The notes under the pieces: generated by a model | The model's database searches: none | What the model was told of the DNA's origin: nothing | What the model saw: the letters and a program-made list of their open reading frames with translations, nothing else | Assembly: GCA_033030425.1 (NCBI GenBank) | Contig: JAUFSD010000008.1 | Location: 1,820,388 to 1,884,387 of the forward strand | DNA: 64,000 bases | Direction: 5' to 3' | Source: Verpa conica | Taxonomy: Eukaryota; Ascomycota; Pezizomycetes; Pezizales; Morchellaceae | Shown here: positions 35,386-46,220 of the stretch, one piece after another | How the letters are laid out: the number at the start of each line of letters is the position of its first letter | How positions within the stretch are numbered: position 1 is the stretch's first letter | Translations under genes and position numbers: made by a program

Positions 35386-36767
35386 ATAAGGACCCCGAGA
35401 ACCTTTTAAATGCCCGCACTTTTCCTACAGTACTTCTAGATACCCTCCACTATCAAATAACCCTCAAAATAGAGAAATCAATGCAAAGCATGTGTCTTAC
35501 AAGAAAATAATAAAGTTACCTTGAGTTCCATAGGATTGAGTCACGCGTGAATGCAAAGAAAACGCGGCACAAGGGGAAGAGAAAGAGTGGTCTATAGGAG
35601 GGGAAAAGGCTATACTAGGAGGGTTTCTTATGGATGATGGAGAGTAGATCTATTTTAGCTACAAATAATTCAACTCCTGGTTTGTTGCTTTAATTAAAGT
35701 GGGTTTATCTGATCTAAAGAATACATACAGAGGCACGCCGTGGGTAGAGGGGGGGTCTATGTGTGGGAATTGTCTTAGTGGCGGGGGATGGAAAAGTACT
35801 GTAGATAAAGCGCAGGCATTGAAAAGGTTATCCCGAGAGCCTCATCTTTGTATTGAGTTGGAGTTGACCCTAACCAAGGTCAAAAGAGTCTTCTTCTAAC
35901 GTCGTATAATCCCATATTGTCCGGACGGGCTACAGCTTGTACTAGGCCAAAACCAATTCGTTAGGGGCCGTGATCAGAACCCAGCGCAGAGCTCAACTGT
36001 GGATCGGGCCTTTTGAGCGGACACAGGAGAGAGTGTAAGAGTTGGTTAAGTAAAGCCCTAAGAACGAATACTATCACATAAGGAAAAGCACTATGCACCT
36101 TCTCAGCAGATCTGCTAGCCCTATGCCGCTCCAAAGCCACCGGCGAGTCGTGCTCTGTCTCGTCCGGATATATAATGTCTGAGCTTCTCGAGGTACTTGT
36201 TCTCCGAGCGAACGTTTAATATACCATGAAAGACAGGGGTCCAAGTTTCCTTTACCATGTCGTGCCATGTCTAACTACCAAAACCTGAACATAAATGCAT
36301 ACAAACAGTGCATACTAACTAGCTTGCAGAGTCAGTCTACTGCCACATTCACTCTCAATACTGTTATTAAAATCACCATGATCTCAAGTACTGAACCTGA
36401 CTAAACTCCTCTCTCTAATAGGCTGCACCCTAGGGGCTTTATAGAGGCAATTGACTTCCTGAGCGCACATGTTGGCGAATAGTCTATTGCTGCAACGCGT
36501 ACTTTTGGGGGGGGGAGGGCTATAGCGTGGTATCTATGGGTCTTTGCAGCTTCAGAAGAGGGAATACGCACAGTTCCTATGCACTTATGTTTGGGTTTTG
36601 GTAGAGAGACATAGTATGACATGGTAAAAGGAACTTAGACCCCTGTCGGTCATGGTATAACAAACGTTCGCTCCCCATCGTCACCACTTACCCACTTGAG
36701 AAACATTCTGGTTGCGCAGGAAAGACATCAACCCGCTTAACCAACAAAATCAACAACCAGGCCCACA
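35386..36767. other. Intergenic with duplicated upstream segment
   Basis: 36105-36190 repeats the segment at 34125-34215 (GCAGATCTGCTAGCCCTATG versus GCAGTAGATCCGCTAACCCT). The spacing to the next copy of the secreted-protein gene is similar in both places. A G-run (GGGGGGGGGAGGG) lies near 36510. No gene. Confidence 0.5.
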
Positions 36768-37136
36768 ATGAAGCTTTCTCTTATACTCCTTCTCGCTGGC
36801 TTTGCTATCACTGTCTCTGCTCAAATAGTGGGTATGATGAAACCGGGCACTGACTGTTGTATGAAGCCATTGACCCTTTCGATTGTAATGCATCAGATTT
36901 TTTTGTCAGTGCTTTAATCTAGCCGACTGTATTCAAAGAAACTGCTCGCTTGTTGTAACGGTAAGGCCGAGAGCGTGGAAATAAGGTTACGTGGCGCTAT
37001 GAGACCCGTATGTGTAACCGGGGCAGGAGGAGGCACGCTATAGGTCATTGCTGTATATAACGGTATTCAGGGACTAAGAATAGAACATCATTGGTTTACC
37101 GCATATAATAAAGTACGGTACAATTACACTTGTTGA
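36768..37136 (+). pseudogene. Second copy of the small secreted protein, decayed and split by LINE
   Basis: ATG at 36768 opens MKLSLILLLAGFAITVSAQ, aligned with the signal peptide of the 34675 gene. The frame then reads through the degraded intron and ends at 36915-36917 after 49 codons. Downstream, CTTTAATCTAGCCGACTGTATT is recognisable as the counterpart of exon 2 (SLADCI) but is out of frame. The match stops at the LINE target site (37122-37136) and resumes after 43743, where an intron-2-like stretch (GGTAAGCTGTTCCTGCCTGA...TTTTGCAG) is followed by the duplicated 3' flank. Signs of decay precede or accompany the insertion; order not determined. Confidence 0.75.
37122..37136 (+). repeat. 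LINE target-site duplication, left copy
   Basis: AATTACACTTGTTGA, repeated at 43728-43742 directly after the poly-A tail. The first two A's cannot be told apart from the tail, so the duplication is 13-15 bp. Confidence 0.9.
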
Positions 37137-37240
37137 CATCCTCCTTCCCCTCTATTTTCTCAATTTTTGAAATTCAACACCAAAAACTTGCGTGGCAACC
37201 GTTTTTCCACACCAAACTCACAAAAATCCTAGGCTTCAAA

Positions 37241-38728
37241 ATGCCAAGCCTTGACCCCTCCCTCTCTGAAATCTATGACAACCTACAGACTGGTCTCATT
37301 GACCACGAAATAGGCATGCCAGGCTCCTCTCTCATCTCTACTACCGTCGCCAACGCTATGAATGACGACAACACTTCCCCCATGGAAAAGCTTCTCCTCA
37401 CCCTTCTCTGTTCCACCTTTAAGGTCGCGGCTCAGGCCAAACATGCCGCCCTCGAACTCTCACATCAACTCGATTCCATCACGGCCGTAGTCGATGACAT
37501 TCAAACAAAGACTCGATACGCCTCCAACCACCCTCCCACCAGTGTTTACGACCACTTCGAGAGGCTCGAAGCCATAGTTAAAAACATTAAAAATTCAACC
37601 TCTTCCCCTCCTGCAACCTTTCCCCACCAAAGAACACAATCTACCTCCCCCGCCGGCCCCTCCTACCAGAGTTCTCCCCCTGCCAAATCCCCCCTCAAGT
37701 CGGTCACAGTCACTGAAAAGATGTCCTATGTTGACGCTGCCAAGTCGGCCGCCAACACTACCCCAAAAAAGGCCACCAACCCTCGCCCCAAGCAGCAAAA
37801 AGTCACGGAGGATAAGCCCCAGACCTTACCTACTGCTCAGCGAAGGTTCTTTGCAGTCAGACAGACCCCCTCGCCCCTCAAAGATTCCGACTCCCTCGTC
37901 CAACGTCTTCCAACTCTTCTAGGGCAGTTCCTCGCCAAAGGTGGACAAGTCGCCCCCGTCACCTCCCTCACAGTCTCCATTAACCAACAAGGAGCTGTCT
38001 CGGTCACCGCCCCCCCAACGGTCCCAGCCTCTACGTACGCCCCCTTCTTTGAAGGGCTCACCGCGATTCTCAACCAAACGGTTAATGAGCCTTCGAACCC
38101 GTTCCAGCTGTTCAAGCAAGCCCCTACCACCTGTGACGTCGCTGTCAGAGGCATCCCACTAAACGAGTTCCCCGATCTCGCCCATCTTAAAAAAGCCTTC
38201 CCTGAAGCGGTGAAACTCGCAACAGGGATCACTCCTCTCGACACACGTTTCCTCACCGCGGACGACACCGCCCGAAACGTCCAGAAGTTCTCCACAGTTG
38301 TCATCACCGTCACTGCTGAGGAAGCAGCCATCATCGGCACCACCATTAGACTCTTTTCGCGCCCCCACCACTGCTCTGTCATGTGGTCAGCCTCCAAAGC
38401 CACCCTCTGCTGCAACTGCTACAAGTTCGGCCACCCAACAAAAGGGTGCAAACAAAAAGAACCCACCTGTCCCATCTGCTCCCTAGGCCACCCTAGGGAC
38501 AAACACCAGTGCGCTGTTACTACGTGCCCTGGCCACGTCTGTCCAAAACCCAACTGCTGCGTCGCCACCCCCTCCAAGTGCGTTAACTGTGGTGGTAACC
38601 ACACGGCAAACTTCTCGAAATGCCCTCACCGCATTTCCATCATCAACAAACTCAGAGACGGACCTACCCAGGAGGCCCAAACCTCTTCAGACGCCACCGA
38701 GGAAGTGGCAATGAACGACACCATTTAA
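37241..38728 (+). CDS. LINE ORF1, Gag-like protein with zinc knuckles
   Basis: 495 residues from ATG 37241, the first ATG inside the element; earlier in-frame codons lie partly in target DNA. N-terminal helical part (SLDPSLSEIYDNL...ALELSHQLDSI), a Pro/Ser/Lys-rich linker, a central globular region (FFAVRQTPSPLKDSDSLVQ..), and a C-terminal Cys/His cluster: CCNCYKFGHPTKGC, CPICSLGHPRDKHQC and CVNCGGNHTANFSKC, the nucleic-acid-binding knuckles of LINE ORF1 proteins. The role is RNA binding and assembly of the retrotransposition particle. The stop TAA is followed directly by the ATG of ORF2 (TAAATG), suggesting stop/restart translation. The frame is intact. Confidence 0.85.
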   Translation: MPSLDPSLSEIYDNLQTGLIDHEIGMPGSSLISTTVANAMNDDNTSPMEKLLLTLLCSTFKVAAQAKHAALELSHQLDSITAVVDDIQTKTRYASNHPPTSVYDHFERLEAIVKNIKNSTSSPPATFPHQRTQSTSPAGPSYQSSPPAKSPLKSVTVTEKMSYVDAAKSAANTTPKKATNPRPKQQKVTEDKPQTLPTAQRRFFAVRQTPSPLKDSDSLVQRLPTLLGQFLAKGGQVAPVTSLTVSINQQGAVSVTAPPTVPASTYAPFFEGLTAILNQTVNEPSNPFQLFKQAPTTCDVAVRGIPLNEFPDLAHLKKAFPEAVKLATGITPLDTRFLTADDTARNVQKFSTVVITVTAEEAAIIGTTIRLFSRPHHCSVMWSASKATLCCNCYKFGHPTKGCKQKEPTCPICSLGHPRDKHQCAVTTCPGHVCPKPNCCVATPSKCVNCGGNHTANFSKCPHRISIINKLRDGPTQEAQTSSDATEEVAMNDTI

Positions 38729-41700
38729 ATGTTTAGTGCGACCACTAAACACAACTCCTCACTTAACATCATTCAACACAACTGCGCCGGGAGCAACAAT
38801 GTGTTTCTTTCTCTATTCTCAAATCCAGTAATTCACTCGTCACAGGTCATAGCTGTGCAAGAACCCCCTTTATTTAACCGTTCTCCTTTAGTCGCACCTA
38901 ACTTCGCTCTTTTTAAACCCACACCCACACTTCAAACAGACAAGGTGTCGGTGTGCTTTTATGTTAATCTTTCTTTTTTGGATAAGAACTCCGTTACCCA
39001 AACCCCCTCGCACCGAGGAGATATTATTTTTATTACACTACATTTTGCAACCTCAAGTCACTCTTTTTTATCCTTAACACTTGCCAATGTGTACAACAGA
39101 CAGGTGTCCGATTCTGTTAGATCTGTCCCTCCTTACATGGCCTTTCAGGCCTCATCTGTCCCTACCATTGTTGTTGGTGACTTTAATGTTCACTCCCCTG
39201 CTGTGGATCCCCTGCGAAAGCTCTCTACAACGGAACTCAACCTTTCCACTCCCTATTTTAGGCTGGCCAATCAACTTGGCTTCTCTCTCATTAACACCCC
39301 TGGGAAATACACCAGAATTTCCCCTGACCCGAGAAAGCGACATAGTGTTATTGACTTTACCTGGGCAAATCAGTCCGCAACCCAGCTAATCTCAAAGTGG
39401 CTTATTCCACCAATTTCCTCAGGCTCAGACCACAGGGTCATACTCTGTCAGTTGGTCCCCCCGGACTCTGATTTCACTCCCTACAACACTCCCAATTGGT
39501 CCCTCGTTAACTGGGACCTTCTTACTCCCCATTTAAGCGAGCTCCAGCTCCCCCCTGACTCCTCCGACGTAGATAAGTGGTTTGACGAGTCCTTTAATCA
39601 ACTTCACAACACACTCCTTTTACACACCCCCACAAAGAAAGTTTCATCATGGTCAAAACCCTGGTGGAGCCCTAATCTATCCCAATTAAGGTCCATTTAC
39701 CACAGCGTTCACAAGTCCTACCGCAAAGGACTCTCCCCTCCATTTGAGCTTAAAGCGGTCAAAAACGCCTACTTTAACGCTATTAAGAAGGCCAAACGTG
39801 ACCATTGGAACACGTTTGTGTCCAACGCCTCCCCTTCCGATATGTGGCGGCTTAAGAAAATGGCCACCAGATCCGAGGACCGGATCCCTTCCATTCCCAA
39901 CTCCCCTACTCCCCAAATTCTAAATGAAAATTTAGTGAATGCATTCTTTCCCCCAAGACCAGACACTGGATCTCCTCTCCCATTACGGCATCATAACGTT
40001 CCCGTTATTACACCTGAAGAAATTCAGCTCGTTCTTTCCAAAACCTCCAATCTTTCGGCACCAGGGCCCGATTCCATTCCTTACTCAGTATGGAAAGGTG
40101 TCCACAGGATTAATCCCACAGTCATTCTCAGAATTCTTACCCCTCTTTTGAAAAGCGGTTATCACCCACTCTCCCTAAAAAAGGCAAATGGTGTAGTCCT
40201 AGCCAAACCAGGCAAAGACGACTACTCAGCCACCTCTTCCTACCGAATAATCGTACTTCTCCAAACCCTTTCAAAAGTTTTAGAGAAAGTCGTCACACTC
40301 AGACTGACAAAAATAGCGAAAGCCACTGGCCTAGTTCATCCACACCAGTGCGGCTCTGTCGCAGGCCTCTCCACCTCAGACGCCACCTTTCACGGATTGA
40401 GCAGGGGCGCCAGGGCTAGTCTCGTTGTGACTCATGCAAGGAGGAAGGCAGGGTAACAGACATCGAGGAAGGGAATAAAGGCATTGTATAAATGGGAGTT
40501 TTGGGTATAAATAGGGAGCGTTGCTCCCTCTCTGTAATAGTTTTCTTTCTCTTTTCTTTACGCAACGTTTCTTCCTCGTTATGAGGCATACCCACTCGGA
40601 ACCCCAACCTCGTCGACGATAGAGTTACTGGCAAACCTTCGGGCGCGCATAACTTCTTCAGCAAAATACCTCTGTTGTACACGTTGAGCATGAGAATACC
40701 GCAAACCTTCGGGCGCGCTGGTCCCTCTTTGTCGAACTCTACCTTCTTTCTGGTGCCCCCTCGGGGGAGTTGCGTCCACCAGCCCCCATTACCTCCGGAC
40801 TTCACACTGCCAGTCTCTGTAAGCCTAGCGCTGGAACCTCTGTCAAAGTCTTCCGGAAACCCTCTCCATTTCATTTGATTTGGATGAGCCCTTACTCGTT
40901 GCCCTCGGGCGCTCATTACAATTTTGGGGATCCCTCAACCGAGGACTATTCCCCACCACTACCAGCGAGCGGGCAGCCCCCCTCAACAACACATTATTTT
41001 ACCGGACCAGGCAGACTCGACTCTCCAGGCTCCCTACTATACAACAACACTTTCTCCGACCGGAAAAAGTGTACCAGTCAAGAAGTGGTTGACATCCGGT
41101 TCTTACATGGTCATCCACCCCCTTACCATCAACGGTATGCCGACTGACAACGGTCTCTACCTCCTCTACCTCGGTTCCACATAGTGGAAACTCAACTCTA
41201 CTTTACATCCTATGCTCCCCTTACCTCTCTGCCAGAGGATTGTCCGTGTCTAGCTTCGGCTAGGGAAAGGGTTACGATGCCGGGAAACGGGAGCTCTCGT
41301 CCGTGAGGAACTGTTCATCATTTGTACCGCGATGTTAGTGAACCTCACTCGGGACCCGATACACCCCCCGGGATTCAAGCCCATCGACATGAAACGCCAG
41401 ATTGGAAGATGTTTTTGGAAGAGCAAGAGTTGTTTATTATTTGGTTACATGTTCTTTCTTTGGTGTCGCTTAGTTAGTTCTATGTGTTTTTTTTTTGGTG
41501 TGTTCCTCTACGCGTTTAGTTCGTAGATACATGTACATTCTTTGGCCGGTACCCAGTACCGTTTAGTTAGTTTTGGCGGAAGTTGTTTGGCGGTCTCTTC
41601 GGAGACTTACTTAGTGGGCCATGGGCCTAGATAGGAAATAAACACTTACTTACTTACTTTCTTCAGTTAGATTCAATACTAAGATTCTTTCTTCACTGCC

Positions 41701-43460
41701 TCTCTGCTGCTTCATCGCTTCGCGATCGCTGAAACCATTTCTTACTTCACAAACCTTTGATATTTTGCTTGTAACGAATAGTTACTTTGCCATCGAGTTA
41801 GTTGTATCCTGTGGTCACGCTGTCCTCACGCTGTCCCCCTTGAAACCACCACAGTCTTTTATAACGAAATTAGAGCCATGCAGTTAGCCAAACTGAAGGT
41901 TTCCACTCTTTTTTTAGACATCAAAGGCGGCTTTGACAATGTGGTTAAACACACCCTTGCCTCAATTCTTACTTCTCAAAGCGTTCCTTCCTACATGGTC
42001 AATTGGATTCTTTCCTTTTTGTCCGACCGCTGGGTCACCTTGCTTTACAAAGGCTCCCCCAAGCTAGCCGTTCCTGTTCAAGTAGGGGTCCCCCAAGGAT
42101 CCCCCATCTCTCCTTTATTGTTTGTTATTTACGTTAGCGTTTTACATCATCTTGAACCTTTACCAGGCATAACCCTATCATACGTTGATGACTTTGCCAT
42201 CACGGTTGCCTCCCCCACAGTGGAGGAAAACATTCTTTTACTTCAAGAAAATTACTATCGCCTTAAAACGATGCAGCTCCCCGCAACGTGTCCTTCTCAG
42301 TCGCTAAAACTGAGCTGATGCACTGGCGCACCCCCAGAGACAAATCACCAGTCTCACACCTTTCCGTGTGTATTGATGGACACACCTTCCATCCAAAACC
42401 AATAGTCCGGTGGGTCGGCTACTGGTTCTCTTCCTCATTTAATCCGAACGATCACTTTATAAGAAGACTGGCGTCAGCCCAGGCTTCTTTTGGCACCCTT
42501 CACAGATTTTCCTCCCCTGGGAAAGGTCTCTCCTCAAGTAATTGTAGGAAACTAGCCATTCTAGCCATTCGCCCCATGCTTACCTATGGAGCAACCCTTT
42601 TCACCCCCACCTCAGCCCTAAAAGAAATGGAGGTCTTATGGAACTCCGTTCTCAGGTGGGCTCTAGGCTGCTTCAGAGCAACCAATCTACACGCCTTATG
42701 GGCGGAAGCTTCCGCACCCCCATTAATACTTTATCTTCACTACCTCAAGATTAAACACGCCACCAGGGTTGCGACGGCCCACCCCCTCAATAACCCTGTC
42801 ACGGCCCGGTTTGACCCCTCATTTCCAACCATTTCACCCGAACGGAGCTATTCACACTCCGAACTTCTCAAAGGCCTCCCTAATCCCCCCAAAAAGTGGA
42901 ATTCGGTCGCCAAGGCAGGCGTGAACCACCTACCAATCGAATTTTTAGGTTCCCTCATTCAACCGTTGCTAGGATCTGATCTGAGCCATAAAAATCTTTC
43001 AACAGCTATCAAACAACAGCTCCTCAAGAATTGGGAGATTCTCTATCCCCCACCCAGTTACTATAAATACGGCTGCTCTCTCACAACACCATATTTTATA
43101 TCTCTTCACAAATTTCAATCCTCCCGTCTCCACCAAATGCGGGTGGAAAAGAGCTACTTAAATGCCCACAAGTCGTGGATAAATCTCCACACACCCGACA
43201 CCTGCCCCAGGTGTTCTCTCTCCCCTGAAACCACAGAGCATGTGCTTCTGCATTGCCCTAACCTCACCGCATCCAGAAACTCTCTTCTGCCCAATGTTAG
43301 CTCCCTTGACGAAATTTGGAGCTCTGAAACTCTTTCGCTACTCGTCGGGACCTTCGTCGTTCAAAACAAGATAAATTTTCCCAAAAAAGCACTTCCGTCA
43401 CCTGTGCTATCTCCCTCCACCATGTCCTCTCTCACCTCCATTACCTGCTCCGAATCATAA
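38729..43460 (+). pseudogene. LINE ORF2, endonuclease/reverse transcriptase, broken
   Basis: Segment 1 (38729-40399): APE-type endonuclease with NIIQHNCAGSNN, AVQEPPLF, VVGDFNVHSP, SVIDFTWA and SGSDHRVI, then the start of reverse transcriptase (KKANGVVLAKPGKDD, HQCGSVAGLSTSDAT). Segment 2 (41842-42290) continues with LFLDIKGGFDNV, GVPQGSPISPLLF and the catalytic YVDD. After a one-base shift, segment 3 (42288-43460) continues SVAKTELMHW through the thumb to a C-terminal Cys/His finger (CPRCSLSPETTEHVLLHC) and stop at 43458-43460. The foreign segment and the frameshift prevent a full protein, so this copy cannot mobilise itself. Confidence 0.9.
40400..41839. mobile_element. 1.44-kb unidentified insertion inside the LINE reverse transcriptase
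   Basis: Has no similarity to reverse transcriptase and interrupts it between GLSTSDATFHG and the LDIKGGFD block. TTG occurs at both borders (40397-40399, 41840-41842), but simple removal leaves the two parts one base out of frame. Inside: GGGTATAAATAGGGAG (~40510) resembles a promoter, GCAAACCTTCGGGCGCGC occurs twice (~40633 and ~40700), CTAGCTTCGGCTAG (~41250) is a tight hairpin, and (ACTT)n lies near 41646. Short open frames (e.g. 40924-41184) have no recognised family. It could be a non-autonomous retroelement or part of one; long terminal repeats were not found. Confidence 0.55.
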
Positions 43461-43727
43461 GGAGCCAGCAAGATTATCAAGCCCGTGTATAACGGCACCA
43501 AGACATTAAGTCAGTAGGAAAGAAGGCATAAATAAGCAGTACATTGGTTTTGTAAAATTTCTTTTCTTTCCTGTGTAAAATTGTTATACTTTTGGAATTT
43601 TGAAAGGGGACGTGTTTTATTTTTAGGAAGGGGAAGGGTTCTTTTTAGGTCATAGTTTATACTGCATACCAGATTTTGTACCCAGAACAATAAAATCGCA
43701 TGAATTAAAAAAAAAAAAAAAAAAAAA

Positions 43728-43742
43728 AATTACACTTGTTGA
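43728..43742 (+). repeat. LINE target-site duplication, right copy
   Basis: AATTACACTTGTTGA following the poly-A tail; identical to 37122-37136. Confidence 0.9.
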
Positions 43743-43929
43743 ATCATCCTGCTTGGGGGTCACATTGCCACAAGGGGGATAATTCCTTGCTATTTCAAGG
43801 TAAGCTGTTCCTGCCTGATCCTTTAGAGATATGTGTAACAAAATCATAATGGGTATTTTGCAGTTGGCATAGAGGGGGTTCTTCAGGAGTGTGGTTATTG
43901 AATATTGCGCTCCAGTGGTGTGGTCGTAA

Positions 43930-44230
43930 ATTCAGCAACTTATACCGAGTGTTCGTAAGCGGGCAACGGAGCATTTTAGTCTTGTTAATTTCTTTGATTC
44001 CTGTTGACTGGAGGTGGCTCGTTCAGAACAAATATCTATTCTATTTTAATTAAGAATGTTTGATTAGGATTAGTTACGACTTAGTATAGAGTATCTGAAT
44101 GTCAGTTTGTGGAATTTTTGTCCATACTTTTGTTTGGAAAGATGTTTACTTATACTGACTGAAAGAATATATAAATTTTAGCTGAAGTAGTGAATTTGGC
44201 GCTTGATGCCTTTTCCCTACTACAAAAGGA
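43930..44230 (+). repeat. Duplicated 3' flank, copy C
   Basis: TATACCGAGTGTTCGTAAGC, GGGCAACGGAGCATTTTAGT, CTTG..TTTCTTTG, GATTAGGATTAGTTACGA and AGTGAATTTGGCGCTTGATG are colinear with copy B at 35088-35385. It belongs to the second unit of the duplicated secreted-protein locus, now 6.6 kb further away because of the LINE. A short stretch at about 44330-44370 (TTTTCGACGACTATTTGAGC) also resembles the segment before the first gene at about 34480. Confidence 0.7.
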
Positions 44231-45828
44231 TAAAACTCTCAGATTTTTGTTACGTACAGTTCTAACCCTAGCCCAGGCCGGGGGTGTCCCACCCTCACAC
44301 GTGCTTCCACTAGTTATAACTGTTGTTTTCCAGCTAGAGTTTATTTTCGACGACTATTTGAGCTCGCTCGATCATCTTCTCCCCCACCCCAAAATCACAC
44401 ACCCCCATCATCGCCAGAAATGTAGAAGCATTCACCCCAGTGTCCCGACCGGTTATACTCAAAACTAAGCACAAGTCTAAGAAAGTGAAAAGACATTTCG
44501 CGCGAGCCGCTTCGTGTCAAACACTTCTATCCTTCTCGCCTCCTATTCGCTTGGGAAGGAGAACACTATTGCCATGTAGAGGAGCCGTTCAAGCTGGTTA
44601 CAGAGGATGATCTAGTGGTGGATATATTATTTGTGATAGCTGGAGGGGGGGTATTCAGCACCTTGAGCAGTAGTTGAGACCGCATAGAGCGCCCAAAGAG
44701 CAGCCGCTTGGATGTGGAAAGAGCTTCTCATTGTTGATGAAGCTCCAAGGTGGTCAGGCTCCCTTAATATACCCCTAGACGTGATTCCACAGGGCGGATA
44801 TATTTGGTTGAAGCTCTGCCTCTTTTCTGTGTTACATTGGACGTTATCGCGGTGAGTCTGAGCTCATTCGCTGTAGTTGGTGTGGGGGTATATGGCGCGG
44901 TGTGGGATGCGAAGGCTCATCACGGGAGATCACTCGGAAGCCGGGATATTATTTAATTGGGATATGGCTACCTGATTAGGTAAAGCGTGGGTATCAAAGC
45001 AGGTACTGCTTGGTGACGTCCCTTTTTTATTAGTAACCCTATGAAAGGCTGGGATAGGGTTTCCTAGGGGTTTAGGGTATTGTGGGATTAGTCTATAAGA
45101 TGTATATATATAGAGGATATGAGGGCTTCTCTAGAGACTCTCCTAGTCTGCTAAGCTGCTGAGATACTCAATATCTACTCCCTACTCCTATGTGATCACG
45201 TCGCATCCGACATTAAGAAATTATTACGTCTCTATGAGACCTAGCCCCTGAGATTGTCGGGAAGAACAAACATAAATTCCACGACATCCCCGAGGCCGAG
45301 GATGAAAGTAACTGGGATCAAAGCTCAACTGGCACAAGGGAAACCATACTCAGTAACAAAACTGAATTCACGCGTCAGCTCATACCAAGAAAAGTTAAAA
45401 GGGGAAGATTGTCCTTTGCTAGAGAAGGATCAGTGGATGCAATAAGGGTGAACGGTGCCCTGATTCTGGGTTCACCACAAGGAAAACAGAACCCCACTAC
45501 AATATGAGATTGTATCGTCGATTAAAAAAAGAACAATTAATTTTCATTAGCGAAGAATTAGAAATAGATACCACAATAGTGATGCAACCCAATCTCGGTT
45601 GTGGGCCAGTTATGCAGACACTGAGGTAGAAAAACTCATTGTTTCAGATGAGACAGAAATAGGGAGGCAAGATGAGGGAAAGGCAAAAGTGCAGCAATCG
45701 CTACTTGACTAGGGGGAGAGTAGACTTCTTAAAGCTTTGGTGGTTATAGGTAAAAACGCGTAAAGGATTTGATTTATAGTTATCAGTGTTTTGGGGAAAA
45801 TCATATCCGCTTGGCAATGACCCTTTTA
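44231..45828. other. Intergenic, no gene recognised
   Basis: Apart from the weak promoter-like duplication near 44330, no coding sequence or repeat recognised. A TATATATATA stretch occurs near 45107. Confidence 0.4.
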
Positions 45829-46220
45829 TGGAAGAGCAAATGTGTCAAAATTCAATTCCCCACCGGTAGTAAAGTCATGGACCAACATGCTGTAATAAAG
45901 TATAAGACTGGACCACCTTTCTGGAATAATATGGTGGTCCACAATAGCCCATTGGTGGACTAACACAAATATCTTGCACATAACTATTCCATTAATCCTA
46001 ATCTAGGCCTTACCTTTCTCTTTAGAGGCAATAGCCATGGGTCCAGCTTCAAGTGGTGCGTCATGTATTTTTATTGGTAAATTTGCGTGTCTTGATCTTT
46101 TAATTGTGGACCATCATAGTATTCCAGACAGGTGGTCCGGTCTTATACTATATTCCAGTATGTTGGTCCATGATTTTAATACAAGTGGAAAAATTTATTC
46201 TTGACACATTTGACGCCCCA
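45829..46220. mobile_element. Fold-back/MITE element with ~120-bp inverted repeats and TA flanks
   Basis: TA occurs at 45827-45828 and 46221-46222. Left end TGGAAGAGCAAATGTGTCAA and right end (reverse complement) TGGGGCGTCAAATGTGTCAA begin arms of about 120 bases. The inner 70 bases are nearly identical: CATGGACCAACAT at 45876 versus ATGTTGGTCCATG near 46170, and TGGTGGTCCACAAT versus ATTGTGGACCATCA. The ~150-base centre is unique. TA duplication and long arms fit a Tc1/mariner-mobilised MITE. No coding capacity. Confidence 0.8.

Larger units (their letters stand above)
37137..43727 (+). mobile_element. Non-LTR retrotransposon (LINE), 6.6 kb, full ends but disrupted ORF2
   Basis: Bounded by a 13-15 bp target-site duplication. 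Ends in AATAAAATCGCATGAATT followed by 23 A's (43707-43729). A ~100-base 5' leader precedes ORF1 (zinc-knuckle Gag-like) and ORF2 (endonuclease plus reverse transcriptase). Complete 5' end and poly-A suggest a full-length insertion that later decayed: a 1.44-kb foreign segment (40400-41839) splits the reverse transcriptase, and a single-base frameshift lies near 42280. No RNase H domain was recognised. Tad-like clade membership is plausible but not proven. It landed inside a copy of the small secreted-protein gene. Codon use is markedly richer in C than the host genes around it. Confidence 0.9.

Noticed and set aside
41250..41311. Hammerhead-ribozyme-like GTCCGTGAGGAAC
   Set aside because: The CTGATGA core is missing and the GAAA box is not in place; only a chance resemblance plus a TTCG hairpin.
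44190..44468. 92-codon plus-strand frame MNLALDAFSLLQ...
   Set aside because: It overlaps duplicated non-coding flank sequence of the secreted-protein locus.
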